DNA of 64,000 nt from Gammaproteobacteria bacterium (GTDB taxonomy: Bacteria > Pseudomonadota > Gammaproteobacteria > Coxiellales > Coxiellaceae): the NCBI GenBank assembly GCA_023266215.1, contig JAHFRQ010000002.1, positions 142,001 to 206,000 on the forward strand, in the 5' to 3' direction. The notes below the pieces were generated by a model, which worked only from the letters and a program-made list of their open reading frames with translations, was not told where the DNA came from and made no database searches. This document shows, in pieces, positions 17,730 through 26,305 of the stretch; position 1 is the first letter of the stretch; each line of letters begins with the position of its first letter. A program made the position numbers and the translations under genes.

Positions 17730-18605
17730 TTACGATCCACCACCGACTTGTTTTTCGCGAATTTCTTGAAAGGTTTTGCAATCAATGCATTTAACAGCGG
17801 TTGGACGCGCTTCTAGGCGACGAATGCCAATTTCAGCACCGCAATCTTCGCAATAACCATAATCATTCGTATTAATTAAATCAAGTGACTGCTCAATTTT
17901 TTTAATTAATTTACGTTCGCGATCACGTGCACGTAGCTCTAAGTTAAAGCCTTCTTCTTGTGCTGCGCGATCCACAGGATCTGCGTAAAATTCCGCGTCT
18001 TCTTTTAAGTGGACGACAGTAGCATCTACATCTTGCATTAATTGCAATTTCCACGCTGCTAAAATTTTTCGAAAATGCTCGCGCTGATGATCGCTCATAT
18101 ATCCTTCCGTTCCTTGCGGATGATAAGGCGTAAACTCCAGCGCACCTAACAATGTTGTTGATTTGGTGGGCTCAATCGTCATGGGATCAACATCGATCAT
18201 AATAGTTTCCGCTAATGATCTTGGTCTGTTTGATTTTGATAAAACTGCCTGAGATTTTTTCAGCATAATTTGTTTCTTTGTGATAGGTTGAAGAATTTCT
18301 GGAGCTTCAGGAGCAATTTTAATTGGTTTTGCAGCAGCTGGTTTTATAATAACAGGCTTTGCAACAACTGCTGCTTGCTTTTTAATTACCGCTACTTTTT
18401 TAACTATTTTTTGAATAGGTTTTTTCACCGCAGCTTTATTTTTGGGTGCTGGTTTTTTCGCGACTTTCTTGACCGCGGGCTTTTTAACAACTTTTTTTAC
18501 AGCTGCTTTTTTGACAGCTTTTTTAATCACTTTTTTGGCGATTTTCTTTACTGCTTTTTTCACCGCTTTTTTTATGATTTTTTTCTTGTTTTTTGCCACC
18601 GTCAT
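17730..18605 (-). CDS. dksA: DksA with a long Lys/Ala-rich histone-like N-terminal extension
   Basis: The C-terminal half (residues about 150-291) is a standard DksA: coiled coil with DPVDRAAQEE (catalytic Asp-Asp-Ala tip), then a C4 zinc finger with CEDC and CIDC. DksA binds the RNA polymerase secondary channel and works with ppGpp. Before it lie about 95 residues built of Lys, Ala, Val and Pro (KKAVKK, KKPAVKK units) resembling histone H1-like or AlgP tails, making the protein nearly twice the usual length. The tail is in frame with no alternative start close to the core, and may bind nucleic acid. Confidence 0.93.
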   Translation of the reverse strand: MTVAKNKKKIIKKAVKKAVKKIAKKVIKKAVKKAAVKKVVKKPAVKKVAKKPAPKNKAAVKKPIQKIVKKVAVIKKQAAVVAKPVIIKPAAAKPIKIAPEAPEILQPITKKQIMLKKSQAVLSKSNRPRSLAETIMIDVDPMTIEPTKSTTLLGALEFTPYHPQGTEGYMSDHQREHFRKILAAWKLQLMQDVDATVVHLKEDAEFYADPVDRAAQEEGFNLELRARDRERKLIKKIEQSLDLINTNDYGYCEDCGAEIGIRRLEARPTAVKCIDCKTFQEIREKQVGGGS

Positions 18606-18695
18606 CCACTCCCAATTTAGTTAAAAATTTCTAGCACTCCGTCCAGAACAGCCATTTTATATGATTTTTTAAAATGAGCAATCATTACGGCATCT

Positions 18696-19514
18696 TTAGA
18701 AAACACCTTCGAAAACAAATTCAGCGGGGCCCAATAAACTCAAGGCACCCTTTTTGGCTATCACAAAAACATCGCCGCCAGATTGGCGCACACAAACTCT
18801 TTCGCTCAGCAGTTTATTTTTTTGACCCACCGCAACCGCCGCAACCGCGCCGCTGCCACAAGCCTGCGTTAAACCTGCGCCACGCTCATAAACCGCAAGG
18901 CTGATTTGATCCCGAGATAGAATTTGCATAAAACCGACGTTAGTTTCTTCTGGAAAAGCATTATGCTGGCTAAGTTTTTCTCCAAAACGCTCAATATCAG
19001 ATAAATCTAGCTCTTTTACCGTGATAATTGCATGCGGATTGCCCACATTGACCACGTTGAACATAATTTCTCGGCCGTCTATCAATAAATTATAAGGCGG
19101 ATTTTCTGTTTCCGTTACAAATGGCACGAGATCAGGATTAAAACTAGGCGCCGGCATCGTGACTTCAACTTGATTGCTAGCATGAACACTGACCGACAGC
19201 TTGCTGCGTTTTGTGGCTAAAACAACTATTTTTTTATCTGATAATTTTTTTTGCTGAATAAACAAACCAACACAACGCGCGCCATTGCCGCATTGAAACA
19301 CTTCGCTGCCATCGGCATTAAAAATCTGATAACCAAAATCAGCTTGATTATTGTCAGGGGATGTTATCAATAGGACTTGATCGCAGCCAATACCATAATG
19401 ACGATCTGATATTTTTTTCGCCAAATCCGATGTCATATGAATAGGCTGCGTGAAACCATCAATCACGACAAAATCATTTCCAAGGCCTTGCATTTTAGTA
19501 AACGGGATGTGCAT
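18696..19514 (-). CDS. dapF: Diaminopimelate epimerase
   Basis: The 272-residue enzyme shows both active-site cysteine motifs, CGNGARCVG and QACGSGAVA, and starts with FTKMQGLGNDFVVID. It interconverts LL- and meso-diaminopimelate for lysine and peptidoglycan. Its start overlaps the end of the lptM gene by 20 bases, as in the lptM-dapF order of enterobacteria. Confidence 0.96.
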   Translation of the reverse strand: MHIPFTKMQGLGNDFVVIDGFTQPIHMTSDLAKKISDRHYGIGCDQVLLITSPDNNQADFGYQIFNADGSEVFQCGNGARCVGLFIQQKKLSDKKIVVLATKRSKLSVSVHASNQVEVTMPAPSFNPDLVPFVTETENPPYNLLIDGREIMFNVVNVGNPHAIITVKELDLSDIERFGEKLSQHNAFPEETNVGFMQILSRDQISLAVYERGAGLTQACGSGAVAAVAVGQKNKLLSERVCVRQSGGDVFVIAKKGALSLLGPAEFVFEGVF

Positions 19515-19653
19515 ATATTTGTCTATGTGTGTGGTTTTTTACGGGCGCATTTGCATTTTCACTAGGCGGTAAATACAGTGGGCCGTATTGTCCGCAACTC
19601 GCCAATAACAAACTGCTTAAAGTAATCAGTAAAATGCAGCCTGCGAGTTTCAA
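19495..19653 (-). CDS. lptM: Small outer-membrane lipoprotein LptM (YifL)
   Basis: A 52-residue frame opens with TTG at 19653 and gives a lipoprotein signal ending in LLLASC, then GQYGPLYLPPSENA, closely matching the CGLKGPLYFPP core of LptM, which helps assemble the LptDE translocon. No ATG is available, because an in-frame stop lies six codons upstream. Its end overlaps dapF by 20 bases, consistent with the conserved lptM-dapF pair. Confidence 0.8.
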   Translation of the reverse strand: MKLAGCILLITLSSLLLASCGQYGPLYLPPSENANAPVKNHTHRQIYAHPVY

Positions 19654-19705
19654 AGTAACGCTCGTATGTTAATATAATGTGCTGCCAATATAACACGGAA
19701 AAAAT

Positions 19706-20383
19706 ATGACTCAAACCATTGCGCTCGAACTTCACACCATTTCACCCAAAAAACCACCTGTGGGCACCGTTATCTGGATGCACGGCTTAGGTGCTGATCA
19801 ACATAATTTTGATGATCTGGTTCCAAAATTATATGACCCCGAAAAAAATCCGCTTAAATTTATTTTTCCGAATGCGCCCGTTCGTTCTGTCACCATTCAC
19901 AACCACCAACATACTCGCGCTTGGTACGATATTTTTAGCTTGACGGATTTAGAACGCGAAGATGAGCGCGGCATTGTTTTATCTCAAAAGCATATTAATC
20001 AGCTGATCAATCAAGAGATTCAACAAGGCATGCCAGCAGATAAGATTATTTTGGCGGGCTATTCACAAGGCGGCGCGATGGCGCTATTTACGGGAATACG
20101 ATTTAATCAAAAATTAGCGGGCATTATGGCGCTCTCTTGTTACTTGCCTTTATTTCATATGCACGAAAAATCTCTCAATCCGGCAAATACCAACACACCC
20201 ATTTTTATGGCACACGGCACGCACGATGATGTTTTGCCTTGTTTTGCAGGAAAAATGGCTTATGATGCGATCAAACACACGCATCCCAACACGCTCTGGC
20301 ATGAATACACCATGACACACGAAATTTGCACAAAAGAAATTATCGATATTCGAGATTGGTTGACTCAGCTTTATCTAAAATAA
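19706..20383 (+). CDS. Carboxylesterase / phospholipase (alpha/beta hydrolase, YpfH-EstB type)
   Basis: The 225-residue protein has the oxyanion motif WMHGLGAD, nucleophile Ser in GYSQGG, Asp in HGTHDDVLP and His in MTHEI, the complete triad of the acyl-protein thioesterase and carboxylesterase family. No signal peptide is seen, so it is probably cytosolic. The substrate cannot be told. It stands upstream of the hslVU heat-shock promoter, divergent from lptM-dapF. Confidence 0.88.
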   Translation: MTQTIALELHTISPKKPPVGTVIWMHGLGADQHNFDDLVPKLYDPEKNPLKFIFPNAPVRSVTIHNHQHTRAWYDIFSLTDLEREDERGIVLSQKHINQLINQEIQQGMPADKIILAGYSQGGAMALFTGIRFNQKLAGIMALSCYLPLFHMHEKSLNPANTNTPIFMAHGTHDDVLPCFAGKMAYDAIKHTHPNTLWHEYTMTHEICTKEIIDIRDWLTQLYLK

Positions 20384-20386
20384 ACC

Positions 20387-20414
20387 CTTGAAAACCTTAA
20401 TTTAACCCCCACTT
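20387..20414 (+). promoter_or_regulatory. Sigma-32 heat-shock promoter of hslVU
   Basis: CTTGAA (20387-20392) and CCCCACTT (20407-20414) are spaced by 14 bases, close to the RpoH consensus CTTGAA and CCCCATNT. It lies 36 bases before hslV, a known heat-shock operon in other gammaproteobacteria. AAGGGG precedes the hslV start. Confidence 0.82.
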
Positions 20415-20450
20415 AGCTTCGAATGCCAATTAACCAAGGGGTGTGCAAGC

Positions 20451-20996
20451 ATGGAACAATATCGTGGTACAACGATTCTCTCTATTCGCCGCAATGGAAA
20501 AGTGGTGATTGGCGGCGACGGTCAAGTTTCTGCTGGCAATACCATCATGAAAGGCAATGCCAAAAAAGTACGTCGATTATTTAACAATAAAGTGATCGCG
20601 GGTTTTGCGGGCGGCACGGCCGATGCTTTTACTTTATTTGAACGCTTTGAAGCCAAATTAGAAAAACACCAAGGTAATTTAGTGCGCTCTGCTGTTGAAT
20701 TAGCAAAAGACTGGCGCACGGATAAAATGCTGCGTCGCTTGGAAGCATTATTAGTTGTTGCTGATCCCAAAGCGTCTTTAATCCTAACGGGCAACGGTGA
20801 TGTGATTGAGCCAGAACACGGCATCATGGCCATTGGTTCCGGCGGAAATTATGCGCAATCTGCAGCGCTGGCATTACTTTTTAACACAGAGATGGGCGCG
20901 CGAGATATAGTTGAAAAAAGCTTAGGCATTGCCGCTGATATCTGTGTTTTCACCAATCGAAATTTCACCATTGAAGAAATGGATTCCGAAGTTTAA
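20451..20996 (+). CDS. hslV: ATP-dependent protease HslV (ClpQ) peptidase subunit
   Basis: The 181-residue threonine protease begins MEQYRG before TTIL, so a short propeptide must be removed to expose the catalytic Thr. [20 protein letters not shown] and [18 protein letters not shown] are the HslV signatures. It forms the double hexamer that degrades substrates unfolded by HslU, whose gene follows after 27 bases. Confidence 0.97.
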   Translation: MEQYRGTTILSIRRNGKVVIGGDGQVSAGNTIMKGNAKKVRRLFNNKVIAGFAGGTADAFTLFERFEAKLEKHQGNLVRSAVELAKDWRTDKMLRRLEALLVVADPKASLILTGNGDVIEPEHGIMAIGSGGNYAQSAALALLFNTEMGARDIVEKSLGIAADICVFTNRNFTIEEMDSEV

Positions 20997-21023
20997 TTTT
21001 TATATTAAGTTGAGAAAATAATC

Positions 21024-22424
21024 ATGTCAGAATTAAATAGCAATAACTTAAACAGCAATTTAACACCCAAAGAAATTGTACTCGAGCTAGATAAATATAT
21101 CGTTGGACAAAATGATGCAAAACGCGCCGTTGCGATTGCACTGCGTAATCGCTGGCGCCGTATGCAATTACCAGAAGCATTGCGCAAAGAAATTACGCCG
21201 AAAAATATTTTAATGATCGGACCAACTGGTGTTGGTAAAACAGAAATCGCAAGACGTCTTGCACATTTAGCTAACGCGCCTTTTATTAAAGTGGAAGCCA
21301 CTAAATTTACTGAAGTAGGTTATGTCGGTCGCGATGTCGACTCAATTATTCGAGATCTGGTCGATATGGCGGTTAAAATGACACGTGAAAAAGCCACGCA
21401 TAAAGTTGAAACAGCTGCAAAAGAAGCGGCGGAAGAGCGTGTTTTAGATGCGTTACTGCCAAAACCACAAGGGAAATTCGCAGATCCCAATCAACCACAA
21501 GCAGAAAATTCAGAAATCACGACGGAAGTGACAACGGAAGAAAAAGCAGATTCTGCGACACGTCAATTATTTCGCAGAAAATTACGTGATGGTGAATTAG
21601 ACGATAAAGAAATTGAAATTGATTTATTATTTGGCGCGCCACATGTTGAAATCATGGGACCACCTGGCATGGAAGAAATGACCGGCCAACTCCAAAGCAT
21701 GATGGAAAACTTAACGAATAAACGCGCAAAATCTCGTCGCATGACAGTAAAAAAAGCATTAAAATCTTTGCAAGAAGAAGAAGCGTCGCGCTTAATTAAC
21801 GAAGATGAAATTCGCGCCATCGCATTAGATAATGTGCAGCAAAATGGTATTGTGTTTTTAGATGAAATCGACAAAATCTGTAAGCGCTCCGAGCACGGCG
21901 GTGATGTGTCGCGCGAAGGCGTGCAACGCGATTTATTACCGCTGGTTGAAGGCTGCGCTGTTTCTACAAAATACGGTATTGTCAAAACTGATCATATTTT
22001 ATTTATTGCTTCCGGCGCATTTCATATGGCCAAGCCATCTGATTTAGTGCCCGAATTACAAGGCCGTTTTCCCATTCGTGTTGAATTAAAAGCGCTGAAA
22101 ACAGAAGATTTAGTGCGCATTTTAACAGAACCCAACGCGTCACTCACTGAGCAATATTGCGAATTAATGAAAACAGAAGGCTTTGAATTAAAATTTGCCA
22201 AAGACGGTATTTTGCGACTTGCTGAAATTGCAACGCTCGTGAATGACAAAGCTGAAAATATTGGCGCACGCCGTTTGCACACGGTGCTTGAAAGATTGCT
22301 CGATGATATTTCTTTTTCAGCGACGGAGAAATCCGGTAAGAAATTTTCTATTGACGCAAAATATGTCGACAAACAGTTAATGGATTTGGCAATTGATGAA
22401 GATTTAAGTCGATCGATTTTGTAG
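21024..22424 (+). CDS. hslU: ATP-dependent protease ATPase subunit HslU (ClpY)
   Basis: The 466-residue AAA+ unfoldase has Walker A GPTGVGKT at residues 66-73, Walker [11 protein letters not shown], the inserted I domain in between, and the C-terminal tail DEDLSRSIL that docks into HslV. It is intact. The stop codon is followed after one base by the end of a converging ATPase gene, so the original intergenic region on this side has been lost or displaced. Confidence 0.97.
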   Translation: MSELNSNNLNSNLTPKEIVLELDKYIVGQNDAKRAVAIALRNRWRRMQLPEALRKEITPKNILMIGPTGVGKTEIARRLAHLANAPFIKVEATKFTEVGYVGRDVDSIIRDLVDMAVKMTREKATHKVETAAKEAAEERVLDALLPKPQGKFADPNQPQAENSEITTEVTTEEKADSATRQLFRRKLRDGELDDKEIEIDLLFGAPHVEIMGPPGMEEMTGQLQSMMENLTNKRAKSRRMTVKKALKSLQEEEASRLINEDEIRAIALDNVQQNGIVFLDEIDKICKRSEHGGDVSREGVQRDLLPLVEGCAVSTKYGIVKTDHILFIASGAFHMAKPSDLVPELQGRFPIRVELKALKTEDLVRILTEPNASLTEQYCELMKTEGFELKFAKDGILRLAEIATLVNDKAENIGARRLHTVLERLLDDISFSATEKSGKKFSIDAKYVDKQLMDLAIDEDLSRSIL

Positions 22425-22425
22425 C

Positions 22426-23598
22426 TTATAAAATTTCACCTTCCCACAGCGCTTTTAAAAAATGCTCGCATGGCATAATGTGAATACTGGTTTCTTCATC
22501 TATTTTAAGTAATCGCGGCGCTGCATCAAGGCTGACGACAATGGCTTTTGTGGGATGATGCTCTTCGCAAAATGCAATTAATCCATTTAATTCTTGCTTA
22601 TGCACAGCGCGACTAATTTTAACTTCAATCGCAATTTCTGCATTGCCCAGAACAAAATCAACTTCTAACCCTGTTTTAGTGCGCCAATAAGTAATCTCGC
22701 TGCGCTTTTTATATAATCCAATATAGGCAATTAATTCCATTAAAATATAATTTTCAAACGCTTCGCCAGCTGCAGAGCCACGCAATTCAGTGATGCTGCG
22801 TTTTGAAAGATAATTCACGATGCCCACATCAAATAAATAAAATTTAGGCGTCTTATTAATAATATCTCGTTTTATTTTTTTATGGTAAGGCAGAATAAAA
22901 TAACCTAGCAACGTATCAATTAAAATTTGATAATAATTTTCAACCGTTTTTGCACTCACGCCGCAATCACGTGCAATATTAGAATAATTAACCATTTGTG
23001 CATTACTAAAGGCCGCGGTATCCAAAAATCGTGAAAAATCCGGCAAATTACGCACTAACGCTTCTTCGCGTATTTCAAAATTTAAATAATCTAAGACATA
23101 GGATTCAAATAATAAATTAACCTGTGAAGGCGCTGCTAAATAATGTGACGGAATCAATCCGTTATTTAAAGCGGTTAATAAATCAAATTCGGGAATTTCA
23201 GCAAACGTCAGTGGATAGAAATGATAACGCAGCGCTCTGCCGCCCAATAAATTTGTCCCAAGTCGTTTTAATTTTCGTGCACTAGATCCACATAAAATAA
23301 ATTGCGCGCTTGAATTTTCAATCAGCCAATGTACTTCATCTAACAATGCCGGAATTTTTTGAATTTCATCAATAATAATCGGGCTTTTCAATTGACTCGC
23401 CGCCATTGCCAACACTTCTTCGCGCAATTGATGCGGGTTTTTTTCAAGCCGCGCATGCAAATCTGATTTTAATAAATCATAACAATACGCACCGGGGAAA
23501 TGCTGCTTCAGATAAGTCGATTTTCCTGTTTGCCTTGCGCCCCACAAAAAGGCGGACTTTCGCTCAGGCAATACTAGTTTTAGTAACCGCTTAAACAT
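22426..23598 (-). CDS. AAA_14/DUF4143 ATPase (cassette 2)
   Basis: The 390-residue protein carries Walker A GARQTGKST (residues 20-28), Walker B IIIDEIQ (74-80), sensor-like CGSSARKL, a winged-helix segment (VNYSNIARDCGVSAKTVENYYQ), and a PD-(D/E)XK-like tail LEVDFVL then IAIEVKIS. This is the COG1373 layout, whose function is unknown. It converges on hslU with a single base between the stop codons. Its upstream region has a private inverted repeat unlike those of the other ATPases in the window. Confidence 0.9.
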   Translation of the reverse strand: MFKRLLKLVLPERKSAFLWGARQTGKSTYLKQHFPGAYCYDLLKSDLHARLEKNPHQLREEVLAMAASQLKSPIIIDEIQKIPALLDEVHWLIENSSAQFILCGSSARKLKRLGTNLLGGRALRYHFYPLTFAEIPEFDLLTALNNGLIPSHYLAAPSQVNLLFESYVLDYLNFEIREEALVRNLPDFSRFLDTAAFSNAQMVNYSNIARDCGVSAKTVENYYQILIDTLLGYFILPYHKKIKRDIINKTPKFYLFDVGIVNYLSKRSITELRGSAAGEAFENYILMELIAYIGLYKKRSEITYWRTKTGLEVDFVLGNAEIAIEVKISRAVHKQELNGLIAFCEEHHPTKAIVVSLDAAPRLLKIDEETSIHIMPCEHFLKALWEGEIL

Positions 23599-23600
23599 AT

Positions 23601-23669
23601 CTCAACTTCCGATTTCGCTTACTTATCCGAACCATACATATGAAATTCTCTCACTTATCGGGAGTTGAG
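23601..23669 (-). promoter_or_regulatory. Private inverted repeat upstream of ATPase cassette 2
   Basis: CTCAACTTCCGAT (23601-23613) and ATCGGGAGTTGAG (23657-23669) pair at 12 of 13 positions. Inside, ACTTATC occurs twice (23621-23627 and 23653-23659). The repeat begins 2 bases before the start codon on the minus strand. No convincing promoter was identified. Confidence 0.6.
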
Positions 23670-23819
23670 TAAAGAGTAAATATAAAATATGTTTAGAATC
23701 AATTGGTTATAATTGTCGTGAAAAAAACAATAAAACACAAACCACGATTTTGATTAGCTATTGGCTTTTTATATATATAAATCAAGCATCAAAGATAACC
23801 GGCCTTCAGCTTACCGCGC

Positions 23820-24006
23820 GCTAGTGACAATAAAACAGAAGCGGAGCGTCAGCGAACGCGAAAGTAATTAACCGATGAGTATCTTGCAGCACTTTATTTT
23901 CAGCAACCAAAAAATTATAGATTTTTTAAAACACTATCGTATTTTGATGTTTTTTGTATGTACTTCGACTTCGCTAACGCTCGTCTTCTGTTTTATTGTC
24001 ACTAGC
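23820..24006. mobile_element. Small element with about 46-bp terminal inverted repeats (MITE-like)
   Basis: The left end starts GCTAGTGACAATAAAACAGA and the right end (23961-24006) is its inverted copy, differing at a few positions around GCGGAGCGTCAGCGAA. The 187-base unit has no reading frame and an AT-rich centre. It sits in the 559-base gap between cassette 2 and the gene at 24158. No transposase is seen; the rest of the gap holds nothing I can name. Confidence 0.7.
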
Positions 24007-24157
24007 TTGTAATGCGTTAGAGTACAGTTGTTTTTGAAACAGTTATTAAATGAAAATTTCGATACTATTAGTACTGATGAACAATAAATTGGAATGCGGT
24101 TATTCGGAAATTCCTAATAACTCAATTCTTATCTGATTTTATGTTATGAAGTATTTT

Positions 24158-24715
24158 TTAATCGTTGATTTTTATTTGCATGCTCAATGTTTCATCCAAA
24201 ATTTTAGCATTGTCAAAAAATAAATTTTTCCAATCAACATGCTGGCCAATAGCCTCAAGCAAGGAAGAATCAATGTATCTTTTAACTTTAGATTTCTTGT
24301 TTAATTCACGCCTACAATTATGCAGATACTTAAGGATAATGGAAAATATTTCATGATTGTTTTGCTTTAAGGAAAAATCCAATTCATCTGCAAGCTTGTG
24401 TGTTTTGTATCGCAATATTTTTTTTCTAGTTTTGTAATTTCTCCGCACATCGTTTGCGTGATATTCTCCGCGTATTTGAAGTCCCAGCAAATACAGGCGA
24501 ATATATCCTATAATTTCATTATACCTCCAGCTTCCACCAAAGGATTTTCTTAAAGCCATATGTGCCGACATCTCCATTTCCGGATTCTTAGAATAAATCT
24601 CCTTATTCGAAACAAGAGTGGCATTTTCGCGTGAGCAATTCCAATCACTCTCGTATTGAGATTCGCTTAGTCTATACACCGGTACATCAAAAAAATACTT
24701 CCAGGAATGTGTCAT
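24158..24715 (-). CDS. Hypothetical protein, third gene of a small island
   Basis: The 185-residue protein is not recognised. The middle (FGGSWRYNEIIGYIRLYLLGLQIRGEYH) is followed by a strongly basic helix-rich segment, RRNYKTRKKILRYKTHKLA. No signal peptide or membrane helix is seen. AGGG precedes the ATG by about seven bases. It follows the 24731 gene by 15 bases on the same strand and is probably translated from the same mRNA. Its company suggests defence or accessory function, but that is a guess. Confidence 0.7.
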   Translation of the reverse strand: MTHSWKYFFDVPVYRLSESQYESDWNCSRENATLVSNKEIYSKNPEMEMSAHMALRKSFGGSWRYNEIIGYIRLYLLGLQIRGEYHANDVRRNYKTRKKILRYKTHKLADELDFSLKQNNHEIFSIILKYLHNCRRELNKKSKVKRYIDSSLLEAIGQHVDWKNLFFDNAKILDETLSMQIKIND

Positions 24716-24730
24716 GCATTCCCTTTGAAA

Positions 24731-25126
24731 TTATTCTTCATCTATATTTTCCTTTTTGGTCTGAATTGTATTATTATTTTTGCAAGACAACCCAATTGGA
24801 ATACGAAATTTCAAGCGGCTGATTGTAGAATTATTTGAAGAAAGATTACTTCCGATATTCGCTCCTACAGAAAACACATTCACGCCTGCCTTTCCGCTCA
24901 CATCGGATTTATTTTCAACGGTCACTGCAATATCAAATTCAACTTCCTGATAATAATTTTTATCATGGGTATTTAGTTTTGCACCGAACTTGTCAGCAAA
25001 GGCATGGCCCATTTCAGGCAAGATTGTATGATTTGAATTATCATCCAATTCGCGTTCGCGCTTAGCCGCTTCAACACCTTTGCATATATCCAATAGGCTT
25101 ATTTTTATAAACTCATTAAGCTCCAT
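24731..25126 (-). CDS. Conserved small hypothetical protein
   Basis: The 131-residue protein begins MELNEFIKISLLDICKGVEA, with GAGG eight bases upstream of the ATG at 25126. The C-terminal half has the pattern VEFDIAVTVENKS, a glycine/serine-rich stretch, then SRLKFRIPIGL, seen in a widespread family of small uncharacterised bacterial proteins. It looks soluble and beta-rich after an N-terminal helix. It lies between the DUF1016 nuclease gene and the 24158 gene in the same direction. Confidence 0.72.
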   Translation of the reverse strand: MELNEFIKISLLDICKGVEAAKRERELDDNSNHTILPEMGHAFADKFGAKLNTHDKNYYQEVEFDIAVTVENKSDVSGKAGVNVFSVGANIGSNLSSNNSTISRLKFRIPIGLSCKNNNTIQTKKENIDEE

Positions 25127-25232
25127 TTTATTGACCTCAATACGATTTTTTCTAAACAAATTTTTACACATTGCTCTTTCTCGCTGTTGGAATTATTCTA
25201 AAATTCCCGTTAACTCAGCTTCCATAAACCTT

Positions 25233-26282
25233 TCATTCCCCCCTTCGCCCGCGCTCTGGTTCTGAACTATTGGCACCTGTTACTGATAAATAAGAGCGCT
25301 GATCAATCATCGCTGCCAACTCAATTTCAGTCGGCAAGATCGTTTTATATTTTGATGCAAAAATTTGCTTGTTTTCTTTCAGAACGGAATATTTCACAAT
25401 TGTTTCGTCTTTATCTGTGCAGAAAATAATGCCCAGTGTCGGGTTATCGCCCGCGCCACGTTTTAACTCATCAAACATGCGCACATACATATCCATTTGA
25501 CCAATGTCTTGATGCGATAACTTTTCGCTTTTTAAATCAATAATGACAAAGCATTTTAAAAGATAATTGTAGAAGACAAGGTCAACATAAAAATGTGATG
25601 TCTCAGTGCTGACGCGCATTTGTCGCGCAACAAATGAAAAGCCCTTACCCATTTCTAAAAGAAATTTTTGCAGGTGCGTAATAATATTTTTTTCTAAAAT
25701 ATTTTCTTTGCCTGTTAAATCATCGGGTACATCTAAAAATTCGAGGACATAAGGATCTTTAATAAATGCCGATAAATTCTCTGTTGGATTTGACGAAATG
25801 GCAACATGGTTTTGCGATGAAAGTAATCGTCGATAATAGCCACTTTTGATATTTCGCTCTAAAAGACGAGAGCTCCAGTTTTGCTCGCTCGCTTCTTGCG
25901 CGTAATAATGACGCTCTTTTTCATCATCTAAACGCATAATCAAGCGAATATGCGTCCACCCTAGATTCGCTACGCAGTGCGTAGCGAATTGCTCAAAATC
26001 CTGAAATCGTAAGTAAAATTGCCTAATATTTCGTATGTTTCCCTCAGAAAAACCCTTTCCAAAACAATCAGTTAAGTGCCGTGATAGATTCACAACGAGT
26101 TGTTCTCCATAATTGGCACGCTCGTTACCTTGCTGCTCTTGCTCAACAATACGCTTACCCATCTGCCAATAAGTTTTCACCATTGCAGAATTGACAGATC
26201 GATAAGCGGTATCGCGACCCAAACGAAGAATCTCGCTGATGTCTATAAAAAACTGTTTATCATGCGTTAAAGTGCCAGTCAT
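25233..26282 (-). CDS. DUF1016/YhcG-type PD-(D/E)XK nuclease
   Basis: The 349-residue protein has the DUF1016 N-terminal domain (residues 1-150: AYRSVNSAMVKTYWQMGKRIVEQEQ, FSEGNIRNIRQFYLRFQ) and a C-terminal nuclease domain with FYVDLVFYN and FVIIDLKSEK, the Asp and DxK active-site residues. Relatives are implicated in restriction and recombination, but their role is not settled. GGGAG precedes the ATG by 7 bases. It is the first gene of a three-gene minus-strand group. Confidence 0.9.
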   Translation of the reverse strand: MTGTLTHDKQFFIDISEILRLGRDTAYRSVNSAMVKTYWQMGKRIVEQEQQGNERANYGEQLVVNLSRHLTDCFGKGFSEGNIRNIRQFYLRFQDFEQFATHCVANLGWTHIRLIMRLDDEKERHYYAQEASEQNWSSRLLERNIKSGYYRRLLSSQNHVAISSNPTENLSAFIKDPYVLEFLDVPDDLTGKENILEKNIITHLQKFLLEMGKGFSFVARQMRVSTETSHFYVDLVFYNYLLKCFVIIDLKSEKLSHQDIGQMDMYVRMFDELKRGAGDNPTLGIIFCTDKDETIVKYSVLKENKQIFASKYKTILPTEIELAAMIDQRSYLSVTGANSSEPERGRRGE

Positions 26283-26305
26283 CTATTTTCTCCCGCTACA
26301 AAACC

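Noticed and set aside
18270-18624. Two overlapping plus-strand frames rich in Phe and Arg
   Set aside because: They are the antisense reading of the Lys/Ala-rich tail of dksA; low complexity explains both.
23661-23818. Duplicate of the hslU 3' end beyond ATPase cassette 2, by analogy with cassette 1
   Set aside because: Only short scattered matches (CGATTTTG and AGCT) were found; no real duplication.
25255-25285. CTATTGGCAC near the end of the DUF1016 gene as a family 1 repeat copy
   Set aside because: Only about 11 bases match; the rest of the repeat is absent and the region is coding.
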